Assembly: GCA_026394635.1 (NCBI GenBank) | Contig: JAPKXV010000295.1 | Span: 1-8,146, forward strand | Reading direction: 5' to 3' | DNA: 8,146 nt | DNA from: Methanoregula sp. | GTDB taxonomy: Archaea > Halobacteriota > Methanomicrobia > Methanomicrobiales > Methanospirillaceae | Part shown: positions 1-6,340 of the stretch, one piece after another | Numbering within the stretch: the first letter of the stretch is position 1 | Layout: each line of letters starts with the position of its first letter | The notes under the pieces: model-generated | Databases searched by the model: none | The model's input: only the letters and a program-made list of their open reading frames with translations | Told to the model about the DNA's origin: nothing | Position numbers and translations under genes: made by a program

Positions 1-647
1 TGATCAAGCAGCCGGATGTCAAGGCGGTCATCGATCTCCTTGCAACATGGGGCATCGACTATGCAAAACCATTAACCCGGAATTTTAAGGAATACTCTGA
101 AAAAAGGGATCTATCCATTCTTGAGTATGCAATTGACAAATTTTACTATGAAAATGCATTAGATACACTAGGTGAAGATTCCTACGATGATCGCATCATT
201 CTGGATATGATAACCACGGAGATTGATGTGACCAATATTAAAAATGTCCTGAAGATGTTAAGGGACAAAATCGAGATTGAAGAGGCAGAACCATTCCTGA
301 TCAAGGGCGGTATTACGCTGGATATCGAGAAGTTGCTCTCCATGCTGAGATCCGGGACGCTTGAGGGAGCGATAAAGGTTCTGGACGCCACGCCCTACAA
401 GTTTCTCTCTGAACTTCCCGCAGATGTGTTCAAGACAGAAAAGATATCAGTATTTGAAAAAGAACTCGAAAAATATCTGATTAAACGAGGGATCAGCAGG
501 TTTCTTGGTGACCCCTTGAGTATTGCCGTTGCAGTCGGGTATGTCTGGGCGAAATATAACGAGATCACCAATATCAGGATCATCGCGAGGTGCAAGACCG
601 CCGACATAACAGAAAAAGAAATCCGGGAGGAATTGATCTATGTATAA
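1..647 (+). CDS. atpC: A-type ATP synthase subunit C, 3' part (5' truncated)
   Basis: The reading frame is open from base 3 to the TAA at 645-647 and has no start in the window, so this is the C-terminal 214 residues. The family is usually about 340-360 residues long, so roughly 130 are missing. Subunit C is the funnel-shaped, all-helical protein that couples the central stalk (D/F) to the membrane rotor ring. The C-terminal block is diagnostic: a PLSIAVAVGYVWAKYNEITN segment, then NIRIIARCK, then an EIREELIYV ending, matching the family's 'GY..AKE.E..NLR.I.R.K' region. The internal ATG at 207 is not the start, because homology-like sequence continues upstream of it without a stop. The gene overlaps atpF by 8 bases, which suggests translational coupling. 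Base composition looks more AT-rich than in the genes downstream. The family and gene order make the call secure. Confidence 0.95.
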   Translation, partial: IKQPDVKAVIDLLATWGIDYAKPLTRNFKEYSEKRDLSILEYAIDKFYYENALDTLGEDSYDDRIILDMITTEIDVTNIKNVLKMLRDKIEIEEAEPFLIKGGITLDIEKLLSMLRSGTLEGAIKVLDATPYKFLSELPADVFKTEKISVFEKELEKYLIKRGISRFLGDPLSIAVAVGYVWAKYNEITNIRIIARCKTADITEKEIREELIYV

Positions 648-963
648 GTTTGTCGTGGTCACCGATCCGGATTCAGCACCGGGGTTCAGGCTTGCCGGTG
701 TGGATGTGATTGAAGAGGCATCAAATCTGGATGAGGCAAAGAAGATCATACCACCCCTGATTTATAAGGACGATACGGGAATCGTTGCGATCAGTGAAGA
801 TTTCATGGCGGCTCTTGACGCAAAACTGCTGGAAAAAATCGAAAAGACATACCGGCCGATCATCATTCCGATTCCCGCCAGGATCAAGGGTCTCGAGAGA
901 ACAAGTTACATCGAACGGTTGCTGCAGAGGGCAATCGGGTATAATATCGTGATTAGGAGGTAG
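640..963 (+). CDS. atpF: A-type ATP synthase subunit F
   Basis: This 107-residue protein has the size and pattern of the archaeal/V-type F subunit (about 100 residues). The N-terminal beta strand YKFVVVTDPD leads to the family signature GFRLAGVDV near residues 16-24. A second strand, TGIVAISEDF, follows around residues 47-56, and IIIPIPARI is at about 75-83. These fit a small Rossmann-like (CheY-like) fold with a C-terminal helix. Subunit F sits in the central stalk with D and is known in the family to modulate ATP hydrolysis. The ATG at 640 lies inside the end of atpC and is preceded by GGGAGG at 625-630 (spacing 9). The stop TAG is at 961-963, next to the ribosome site of atpA. It is part of the C-F-A-B-D run. 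Confidence 0.95.
   Translation: MYKFVVVTDPDSAPGFRLAGVDVIEEASNLDEAKKIIPPLIYKDDTGIVAISEDFMAALDAKLLEKIEKTYRPIIIPIPARIKGLERTSYIERLLQRAIGYNIVIRR
955..961 (+). promoter_or_regulatory. Shine-Dalgarno site that sets the atpA start
   Basis: AGGAGGT at 955-961 is a near-perfect archaeal ribosome site. It lies one base from the GTG at 963 but seven bases from the ATG at 969. The spacing favours ATG 969 as the start of atpA. The site is encoded within the last codons of atpF. Confidence 0.8.
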
Positions 964-968
964 TGGTC

Positions 969-2708
969 ATGATTGCGGGAGTTATTTCGAGAATTTCGGG
1001 GCCTGTGGTTCTTTCGGACCAGATGAGGGGCTCGAAGATGTATGATGTGGTGAAGGTAGGTGCCGAGGAGCTGAACGGGGAGATCATACGCCTTGACGGG
1101 GATCTGGCGGTTGTCCAGGTGTATGAGGACACATCCGGCCTGAAAGTTGGCGAGAAAGTACTGAACACCGAAACGCCCCTTTCCGTTGAGCTCGGCCCGG
1201 GGCTCCTCTCCTCGATTTATGACGGCATTCAGAGGCCACTGCCGGTGCTTGTCAAGAGAAGTGGCAGTTTCATATCCCGGGGAATTTCCGTTCCCGGCAT
1301 TGATAAGGAAAAGAAGTGGGAGTTTGCACCAACCGCTAAAACGGGGGACCGGGTATCCGGTGGTGATATCATAGGGACGGTGAAGGAGTACAATATAGAG
1401 CACAGGATCATGGTTCCTCCCCTTATTTCCGGAACCATCAGGGAGATCCGCAGCGGTGCGTTTACTGTAGAAGACCCCATCTGCATTTTCGATGACGGCA
1501 ATCCCTTAACAATGCTGCAGAAATGGCCCGTGAGACGGGGGAGACCCTACAAAAAAAAGCAGGATCCGCGTTCGCTTCTTGTCACCGGGCAGAGAATTTT
1601 TGATACCATGTTCCCGGTGGCCAAGGGGGGGACCGCCATGATCCCCGGTGGTTTTGGTACGGGAAAGACGGTGGCGGAACAGACACTGGCAAAATGGTCG
1701 GATACCCAGATCGTTGTGTATATCGGCTGCGGGGAGCGGGGAAATGAAATGACGGATGTCCTGACAGAATTTCCCGAACTTGTGGATCCGCGAACGAAGA
1801 TGCCCCTTATCCAGAGAACGATCCTGATTGCAAACACGTCGAACATGCCGGTGGCGGCAAGGGAAGCCTCGATTTATACGGGCGTCACCATGGCAGAGTA
1901 CTACCGTGACATGGGATATGACGTTGCGCTGATGGCGGACTCTACATCACGGTGGGGCGAGGCATTACGGGAAGTCTCGGGCAGGCTGGAGGAGATGCCG
2001 GGCGAAGAAGGCTATCCCGCCTACCTTGCTACGAGACTGGCGGCGTTCTACGAGCGTGCCGGCAGGGTTGTCTGCCTGGGGTCAGATGAACGGTTGGGTT
2101 CCATCACAATCGTCGGTGCGGTATCCCCCCCCGGAGGCGATTTCTCAGAGCCCATCACCCAGAATACGCTGAGAATTGCCGGGACGTTCTGGGCACTGGA
2201 TACCAGTCTTGCGTACAGGAGACATTTCCCTTCGGTGAACTGGATAAAAAGTTATTCTCTCTATCTGGACAGCATTCAGGAATGGTTTGAGCAAAACGGG
2301 TTTGATGAATGGAAAGAGATGCGGGATATGACCATGTACCTGCTCCAGAAAGAAGTCGAGTTACAGGAGATCGTGCAGCTGGTCGGTCCCGATGCCCTGC
2401 CTGAGAGCGAGAAGGCAATTCTGGAGGTTACAAGAATGATCAGGGAAGATTTCCTCCAGCAGAGTGCCTATCATGAAATCGACTCTTTCTGCCCGCTTGA
2501 GAAGCAGTACTGGATGCTCAAGGTGATCCTCAACTTCTATAATCGGACGAGTGAAGCGATGAACCGGGGAGTTGCCCTGAACAAAATCCTGAAACTGCCG
2601 TTAAAGCCGGAGATCGGGAGGATGAAAGAACTGGCAGATGTGGAGAAAATCAAGTATCTCATGGGGGAGATCGATAAGAATATTGCTGCGCTGGAGGTGG
2701 AGAGATGA
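969..2708 (+). CDS. atpA: A-type ATP synthase catalytic subunit A
   Basis: This is the catalytic subunit of the A1 head, which makes ATP from ADP and phosphate using the ion gradient across the membrane. From ATG 969 it has 579 residues, the normal length. In order it shows an N-terminal beta-barrel (IAGVISRISGPVV), the long 'non-homologous' insertion typical of A/V-type A subunits (about residues 110-185), and the nucleotide domain. The P-loop is GGFGTGKT at residues 227-234, the catalytic glutamate lies in GERGNEM (E256), and MADSTSRWGEALRE is at 322-335. A helical C-terminal domain follows. The P-loop is unusual: archaeal relatives typically read GPFGSGKT, so Pro and Ser are replaced by Gly and Thr, while the catalytic Lys and Thr are kept. 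An in-frame GTG at 963 would add two residues but lies too close to the ribosome site. The gene overlaps atpB by four bases (ATGA). Confidence 0.97.
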   Translation: MIAGVISRISGPVVLSDQMRGSKMYDVVKVGAEELNGEIIRLDGDLAVVQVYEDTSGLKVGEKVLNTETPLSVELGPGLLSSIYDGIQRPLPVLVKRSGSFISRGISVPGIDKEKKWEFAPTAKTGDRVSGGDIIGTVKEYNIEHRIMVPPLISGTIREIRSGAFTVEDPICIFDDGNPLTMLQKWPVRRGRPYKKKQDPRSLLVTGQRIFDTMFPVAKGGTAMIPGGFGTGKTVAEQTLAKWSDTQIVVYIGCGERGNEMTDVLTEFPELVDPRTKMPLIQRTILIANTSNMPVAAREASIYTGVTMAEYYRDMGYDVALMADSTSRWGEALREVSGRLEEMPGEEGYPAYLATRLAAFYERAGRVVCLGSDERLGSITIVGAVSPPGGDFSEPITQNTLRIAGTFWALDTSLAYRRHFPSVNWIKSYSLYLDSIQEWFEQNGFDEWKEMRDMTMYLLQKEVELQEIVQLVGPDALPESEKAILEVTRMIREDFLQQSAYHEIDSFCPLEKQYWMLKVILNFYNRTSEAMNRGVALNKILKLPLKPEIGRMKELADVEKIKYLMGEIDKNIAALEVER

Positions 2709-4102
2709 AACCGGTCAGCCTGCTGACAAAAGAGTTAAAGACGGTCAACTATGTCTCCGGGCCTTTGATCTTCGTCCAGTCTGTTAAGGGGGTCTCCTAT
2801 GGAGAGATCGCACGGATCACTCTGCCTAACGGCGACGAGAGAACCGGGCAGGTACTGGATATCTCGCGGGACCTTGCGGTGATCCAGGTATTTGAGGGTA
2901 CCAGCGGAATCGATAATAAAGAGACCCGGGTGCAGTTTACCGGCAAACCGCCGACAATAGATGTGTCCATTGACCTGCTGGGAAGAATCCTGAACGGTGT
3001 GGGAAAGCCCCGTGACGGCGGTCCCGACATCATCCCGGAAACAAGTCTGGATATCAACGGGATGCCCATCAACCCGTATGCGAGAGACAAACCAGCAGAC
3101 TTCATCCAGACAGGGATGTCCACTATTGACGCATTAACTACTCTTGTCCGGGGTCAGAAACTCCCGATATTCTCCGGTGCCGGTCTGCCTGCAAACAAGC
3201 TTGCCGCCCAGATCGCACGACAGGCAAAGGTGCTCGGGGAAGGAGAAAAATTCGCGGTGGTTTTTGTTGCCATGGGGATTACGTATAAAGAGGCATCGTT
3301 CTTCATGGATGATTTTGAAAGGACCGGTGCTCTTGAACGCGTCGTCTTTTTCATGAACCTTGCCGATGACCCGACGATTGAGAGGCTCGCAACCCCGAGG
3401 TGCGCCCTGACTGTCGCAGAATACCTCGCGTTCACCCACAACCTCCACGTCCTTGTGATCCTGACAGACATGATCAATTATTGTGAGGCATTGAGAGAGA
3501 TCTCAACAGCACGGGAGGAAGTTCCGGGAAGGAGAGGGTATCCCGGTTATATGTATACGGACCTTGCATCCCTCTACGAACGCGCCGGGCGGATCAAGGG
3601 AAAGAAGGGATCCATCACCCAGATCCCCATCCTGACTATGCCGGATGATGATATCACCCACCCGGTGCCGGATCTCACCGGCTATATTACCGAGGGGCAG
3701 ATCGTGCTCTCCCGGGACCTGTACAGGAGGGGGGCGAACCCGCCCATCGATGTTCTCCCCTGCCTCTCCCGGCTGATGAACCTCGGCATCGGCCCGGGAA
3801 AGACCCGGGAGGACCACAGGAACGTGGCGGACCAGCTCTATGCCTCGTACGCCTACGGGAGAGACCTGCGGAGGCTGGTCGCGATCGTCGGTGAAGAAGC
3901 ATTAACAGAACTGGACAAGAAATACCTGAAGTTTGCAGACGAGTTCGAGAAGAAATTCATCACGCAGGGTGACGAAAACCGGAGCCTTGAAAGGACGCTG
4001 GAGATCAGCTGGGATCTCATGTCCATGCTTCCGGAAGAAGAATTGAAACGGATAAAACTCGACTACATCAGGAAGTATCACCCGGCATACAGAAAGGGAT
4101 GA
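2705..4102 (+). CDS. atpB: A-type ATP synthase regulatory subunit B
   Basis: This 465-residue protein is the non-catalytic nucleotide-binding subunit that alternates with A in the A3B3 hexamer. The N-terminal barrel (YVSGPLIFVQ) is followed by the segment DLLGRILNGVGKPRDGGP and the TGMSTIDALTTLVRGQK block. The degenerate, non-Walker loop FSGAGLPANKLAAQI starts at residue 156. Further on come ADDPTIERLATPRCALT, the REVPGRRGYPGYMYTDL-like element (here REEVPGRRGYPGYMYTDL), and a helical C-terminal domain ending in YHPAYRKG. The lack of a canonical P-loop is normal for B and distinguishes it from A. ATG 2705 overlaps the atpA stop, with GGAGGTG at 2693-2699 five bases upstream, so coupling to atpA is expected. 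Nothing in it looks damaged or foreign. Confidence 0.97.
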   Translation: MKPVSLLTKELKTVNYVSGPLIFVQSVKGVSYGEIARITLPNGDERTGQVLDISRDLAVIQVFEGTSGIDNKETRVQFTGKPPTIDVSIDLLGRILNGVGKPRDGGPDIIPETSLDINGMPINPYARDKPADFIQTGMSTIDALTTLVRGQKLPIFSGAGLPANKLAAQIARQAKVLGEGEKFAVVFVAMGITYKEASFFMDDFERTGALERVVFFMNLADDPTIERLATPRCALTVAEYLAFTHNLHVLVILTDMINYCEALREISTAREEVPGRRGYPGYMYTDLASLYERAGRIKGKKGSITQIPILTMPDDDITHPVPDLTGYITEGQIVLSRDLYRRGANPPIDVLPCLSRLMNLGIGPGKTREDHRNVADQLYASYAYGRDLRRLVAIVGEEALTELDKKYLKFADEFEKKFITQGDENRSLERTLEISWDLMSMLPEEELKRIKLDYIRKYHPAYRKG

Positions 4103-4105
4103 GCC

Positions 4106-4759
4106 ATGGAGCAGGTAAACCCCACGAGGATGGAGCTCATCAAGAAAAATGCACAGATAAAACTTGCCGAGCAGGGGAGGGATCTTCTCCGGGAGAAGAT
4201 GGATGCGCTCATCCAGGAGTTCTTCCACATCATGGAGTCGGTCTCGAAATCCCGGGAGGAGCTGGAGATCGTTGCCAGCGCGGCACAGCGCTCGCTCTTA
4301 ACCGCTCTCGCCGTTGACGATTCAGTAACCCTGAAGTCTGCATCCTTTGCAACGCGGAAAGGTCTGTTCATCGATATCAAGGGGAAAAATATCATGGGGG
4401 TTCCTGTCCCGGTACTTGAGAAAAAGAGGGTCTCAAAGAGCGTTCTGGAGCGGGGTTACAGTATCATATCGACGAGCGGGAGGATCGATGAGGCAGCCGA
4501 AAAGTTCGAGATGGAACTGGACCTTATCATCGGGCTTGCGGAGACAGAGACTTCCTTAAAAAGGCTCGGCGGGGAGATCCAGATGACACGGAGAAGGGTG
4601 AACGCGCTGGAGCAGGTGCTGATCCCTGATTTGAAGAAACAGGCAAAGTATATTGAAAACACCATCGATGAGAGGGAACGCGAAGATCTCTTCCGGCTAA
4701 AAAAGGTCAAAAAGATCATTGAACGCAAGAAAAAGGCAGCAATAAAGCAGAACTGCTGA
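4106..4759 (+). CDS. atpD: A-type ATP synthase subunit D (central stalk)
   Basis: This 217-residue, mostly helical protein matches the family length (about 200-220). The N-terminal block NPTRMELIKKN and the highly characteristic MTRRRVNALE (residues 160-169) are hallmarks of V/A-type subunit D. The first and last thirds are rich in charged heptad-like sequence and should form the long antiparallel coiled coil that rotates inside the A3B3 head. The hydrophobic-basic middle is the globular part. The C-terminus is strongly basic (KKVKKIIERKKKAAIK) and ends in Cys. The gene starts three bases after atpB, and its ribosome site AAAGGGA (4093-4099) lies across the end of atpB. It is the last recognisable gene of the operon. 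No subunit G-like gene follows directly, although some methanogen operons carry one there. Confidence 0.96.
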   Translation: MEQVNPTRMELIKKNAQIKLAEQGRDLLREKMDALIQEFFHIMESVSKSREELEIVASAAQRSLLTALAVDDSVTLKSASFATRKGLFIDIKGKNIMGVPVPVLEKKRVSKSVLERGYSIISTSGRIDEAAEKFEMELDLIIGLAETETSLKRLGGEIQMTRRRVNALEQVLIPDLKKQAKYIENTIDEREREDLFRLKKVKKIIERKKKAAIKQNC

Positions 4760-4816
4760 CAGTCCGGATATTGGGAATTTGGTGGGATGACATGTGCTGC
4801 TGCAAGTCCACACTCC

Positions 4817-4822
4817 TTTTTT
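4817..4822 (+). terminator. Candidate T-run terminator of the ATP synthase operon
   Basis: T6 lies about 58 bases after the atpD stop. Archaeal RNA polymerase can terminate at T-rich stretches without a strong hairpin, and no good hairpin is visible just upstream. Further T6 and T8 runs at 4936-4941 and 5048-5055 could act as back-up sites. Confidence 0.4.
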
Positions 4823-4873
4823 CCCTGTTGACAGGATTTGAATAATTCGCTGATTCTTTCAAACCGGGAGAAG

Positions 4874-4912
4874 AAAAAAAGAGGTCTGGGTCACCAAGCC
4901 GGTCTCCAGACT
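4874..4912 (-). terminator. Hairpin plus T7 intrinsic-type terminator, minus strand
   Basis: GTCTGG at 4884-4889 pairs with CCAGAC at 4906-4911. G-U pairs are possible at both ends (4883/4912 and 4890/4905), and a further inner ACC/GGT stem (4893-4895 with 4901-4903) closes a five-base loop. Read on the minus strand, the hairpin is followed within two or three bases by seven Ts (the A7 at 4874-4880). That is the order expected of a terminator for minus-strand transcription. On the + strand the nearest T-run is more than 20 bases further on. The structure therefore implies a minus-strand transcript, or a shared end between convergent units. Confidence 0.5.
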
Positions 4913-4940
4913 GATATGGCAAGGATTGCATCAGATTTTT

Positions 4941-4962
4941 TCAAACCACCATACCGGTTTGA
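4941..4962. repeat. 7-bp perfect inverted repeat
   Basis: TCAAACC (4941-4947) and GGTTTGA (4956-4962) are exact reverse complements around an eight-base spacer. The repeat directly follows the T6 run at 4936-4941. It could be an RNA hairpin or a site for a dimeric regulator. There is no T-run after it on either strand, so it does not look like a terminator. Confidence 0.45.
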
Positions 4963-5002
4963 TGGGTAGTCTCTCGACCCTGTCCTGAAACATCCTGCAG
5001 CA

Positions 5003-5055
5003 GTGAAAAATCCGTCTCCCTGTTTCACCGGTGTTACAGCCCGTGCCTTTTTTTT
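5003..5055 (+). terminator. Candidate terminator ending in T8, with imperfect palindromes
   Basis: Eight Ts at 5048-5055 are the longest T-run in the window. Upstream, GTGAAA (5003-5008) can pair with TTTCAC (5023-5028). The alternative palindrome CACCGGTG (5026-5033) is flanked by TGT and ACA. Neither stem is adjacent to the T-run. The same bases also lie within the 3' end of the candidate minus-strand gene, so their role as a + strand terminator is uncertain. Confidence 0.3.
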
Positions 5056-5192
5056 AAAAATGAAGTAATCCCGGAAGGCTGAGGATAGTTTGTAGTTCCC
5101 TCTTTCTCTCCTTCAGGTTTTGGCCTGTTCATTAATTCCTTTGCCTTGCATGCCGCCTGCTCTATCCGCTCCCTGCACCTCCCTATCGCCAT
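5034..5192 (-). CDS. Possible small protein with PIP-box-like C-terminus (uncertain)
   Basis: The minus-strand frame is open from 5231 to the TAA at 5036-5034. From the ATG at 5192-5190 it gives 52 residues; a TTG at 5207-5205 would give 57. The product is hydrophilic: a predicted helix (CRERIEQAACKAKELMN), a charged proline-containing linker (RPKPEGEKEG), and a C-terminal ITSFLKKRHGL. The ITSFLKK stretch has the spacing of a PCNA-interacting (PIP) box core (hydrophobic, two residues, F-L, then lysines), but the usual first Gln is a Pro. Codon first positions are purine-rich, as in coding sequence, but this strand is purine-rich anyway. No well-placed ribosome site precedes the ATG. A TATA-like element and a minus-strand terminator flank it at plausible distances. 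It is not recognised as any known family and could be non-coding or a gene remnant. Confidence 0.28.
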   Translation of the reverse strand: MAIGRCRERIEQAACKAKELMNRPKPEGEKEGTTNYPQPSGITSFLKKRHGL

Positions 5193-5240
5193 ATCCTTGA
5201 CATCCAAAATGCGTTCAATGTGTGTAATCCATCAGAGGGA

Positions 5241-5250
5241 GATAAATACT
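5241..5250 (-). promoter_or_regulatory. TATA-like element for minus-strand transcription (weak)
   Basis: On the minus strand this reads AGTATTTATC, similar to an archaeal TATA box. A start site about 25 bases downstream would be near 5221, ahead of the TTG/ATG starts of the candidate small gene. The match is degenerate and the region is AT-rich, so this is only suggestive. Confidence 0.22.
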
Positions 5251-5308
5251 TTCCCGCTGCCGGAAGGCGAATTCACCTGTTGCATAAGCAGATTTCAGTA
5301 TTGTTGAT

Positions 5309-5336
5309 TAATTTATTCTGTTGGCGATCTTTTTAT
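5309..5336 (+). promoter_or_regulatory. AT-rich promoter region for the HEAT-repeat genes
   Basis: Two TATA-like stretches, TAATTTATT (about 5309-5317) and TTTTTAT (5330-5336), lie upstream of the first HEAT gene. The second would place a start site near 5355-5360, shortly before the candidate start codons at 5354 (GTG) and 5375 (ATG). It is not possible to choose between them by eye. Confidence 0.35.
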
Positions 5337-5358
5337 CCCGTTTCCCGTGATACGTGGT

Positions 5359-5372
5359 TGGTGGTTCCACCA
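5359..5372. repeat. Inverted repeat immediately before the HEAT-gene start
   Basis: TGGTGG (5359-5364) and CCACCA (5367-5372) are perfect reverse complements separated by TT. The repeat ends two bases before the ATG at 5375 and includes the only purine-rich ribosome-site-like bases (GGTGG, 5360-5364). It could be an operator or part of a structure limiting ribosome access. With a two-base spacer the outermost loop pairs would have to open if folded as RNA. Confidence 0.4.
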
Positions 5373-5374
5373 GT

Positions 5375-6340
5375 ATGAGCCACGTTACATTTTATTTTTT
5401 TCTTGTGTCGGGAATCTCGTTAATCGATGAACTTAAAAATGCACTCACATCAGGAAATGACATCATAAAAATGAAAGCCGTACGCGATGTGAGGGGACTC
5501 GTCCGCCTGTTGAACCACAGAAACCCGGATATTCAATATGAGGCAGCGGAAGCGCTTGGTGAGATCGGGGATGTTACCGCCGTGGGTCCGCTTGCTGCGC
5601 TCCTGGAGGGAGAGACCATCAGCGGCGTCCGGTGGAAGGCATCTGAGGCCCTTGCACGGATTGGAGCTCCCGCGGTCGAATCCCTGATCACTGCCCTCTC
5701 GCACCCGGATGAGGATGTCCGGTGGAAGGCGGCGATTGCCCTCGGCGAGATCGGGAGTGAAAAGGCGATCGATCCGCTCATACGGCTTCTCTCGGATGAT
5801 GACCGGTTTGTCAAGAGCCGCGCTGCCCTGGCACTTGGTATGATTGGAAAACCTGCGGTGGAACCGCTGATTCACGCACTGCGTCAGGGCGATGGTAATA
5901 TGCGCTGGGGGGCGACGATCGCACTGGGAAAGGTGAAAGATCCGGATTCGGTAGAACCGTTGATCCTGGCGCTCGCGGATAAATACGAGAATGTCCGGGC
6001 TGAAGCAGCAGCATCGCTGGCAGCAATCGGGAAACCTGCAATCGCACCCCTGATCCGTTTTTTAAAATATTCGGAGGGGCACATGCGCATTGAAGTGATG
6101 AATGCCTTAGGAGAGCTTCACGCCAATGATGCAATCGAACCTCTGGTGCAGATGCTGGAGAAGGCGGACGAACAGGAACGATATGCTATTTCTTCCACGC
6201 TTGACGCAATTCTTACCCCCTCAGTCGAACAGCTGGCAAAACGGTTGTATAACGGCAGTGATCCGGCAAACAGTACCCCTCGTAAAGAACAGAACCGTCA
6301 AGGAATAAACGGACGGGAAGATTCAGGTGACGGAAATTAA
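5375..6340 (+). CDS. HEAT-repeat (PBS-lyase-like) protein, 321 residues
   Basis: About eight tandem helical repeats of 30-31 residues fill residues 39-285. Each follows the pattern 'PAVEPLI.AL....VR..AA.ALG.IG'. Clear copies begin at PAVESLITAL, KAIDPLIRLL, PAVEPLIHAL, DSVEPLILAL, PAIAPLIRFL and DAIEPLVQML. Such proteins are curved solenoids that bind other proteins. The PBS-lyase name is historical, and no enzymatic residues are evident. A polar, disordered-looking tail of about 30 residues closes the protein. The start is uncertain: GTG 5354, ATG 5375 and GTG 5405 are all in frame. The first two include a short hydrophobic stretch (VTFYFFLVSGISL), too short for a sure membrane segment. GTG 5405 gives a cleaner HEAT-like N-terminus but has no ribosome site. 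The gene overlaps the next HEAT gene by 14 bases. Its partner and role are unknown. Confidence 0.88.
   Translation: MSHVTFYFFLVSGISLIDELKNALTSGNDIIKMKAVRDVRGLVRLLNHRNPDIQYEAAEALGEIGDVTAVGPLAALLEGETISGVRWKASEALARIGAPAVESLITALSHPDEDVRWKAAIALGEIGSEKAIDPLIRLLSDDDRFVKSRAALALGMIGKPAVEPLIHALRQGDGNMRWGATIALGKVKDPDSVEPLILALADKYENVRAEAAASLAAIGKPAIAPLIRFLKYSEGHMRIEVMNALGELHANDAIEPLVQMLEKADEQERYAISSTLDAILTPSVEQLAKRLYNGSDPANSTPRKEQNRQGINGREDSGDGN
5627..5730 (+). repeat. Exact 14-bp direct repeat marking HEAT units
   Basis: GTCCGGTGGAAGGC occurs at 5627-5640 and 5717-5730, exactly 90 bases (30 codons) apart and in the same frame. It encodes VRWKA in neighbouring HEAT units. Identity at third codon positions suggests a fairly recent unit duplication or local conversion. 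Other units are conserved in protein but more divergent in DNA. Confidence 0.7.

Larger units (their letters stand above)
4760..5374. other. Long intergenic region with structured, T-rich sequence
   Basis: About 600 bases separate atpD from the HEAT-repeat genes. No convincing long reading frame is present on the + strand. No tRNA, rRNA, CRISPR or clear box C/D guide RNA signature was seen. It contains three + strand T-runs (4817-4822, 4936-4941, 5048-5055), a hairpin with a T-run on the minus strand, two other inverted repeats, a candidate small minus-strand gene and AT-rich promoter-like stretches before the HEAT genes. These are listed separately. Most of 5060-5230 is pyrimidine-rich on the + strand. 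Confidence 0.7.

Noticed and set aside
207..647. ATG at 207 as the start of a short 146-residue gene
   Set aside because: The same frame is open upstream to the window edge with subunit C-like sequence, so this is an internal methionine of a truncated atpC.
963..968. GTG at 963 as the atpA start
   Set aside because: It lies one base from the AGGAGGT ribosome site, which is too close; ATG 969 has proper spacing.
906..1403. 165-residue minus-strand reading frame
   Set aside because: It lies opposite atpF and atpA, which are certain genes, and its translation shows no recognisable protein pattern; it is a shadow frame.
4746..4763. Tiny palindromes at the atpD stop codon (AGCAG/CTGCT and ACTG/CAGT)
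   Set aside because: Stems of four to five bases with minimal loops and no following T-run are expected by chance.
4716..4931. 71-residue minus-strand reading frame across the atpD 3' end
   Set aside because: It overlaps the atpD C-terminus, contains the minus-strand hairpin/T7 just after its start, and reads as low-information serine- and leucine-rich sequence.
5190..5235. A longer small gene starting at the minus-strand ATG at 5233-5231, joined by a frameshift in the ACACAC tract to the 5192-5034 frame
   Set aside because: The ATG frame stops after five codons. Joining would need an assumed indel, and nothing else supports it.
4760..5374. tRNA, CRISPR array or box C/D guide RNA in the intergenic region
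   Set aside because: No T-loop-like GGTTCRA sequence, no regularly spaced repeats, and no properly spaced RTGATGA/CTGA boxes were seen.
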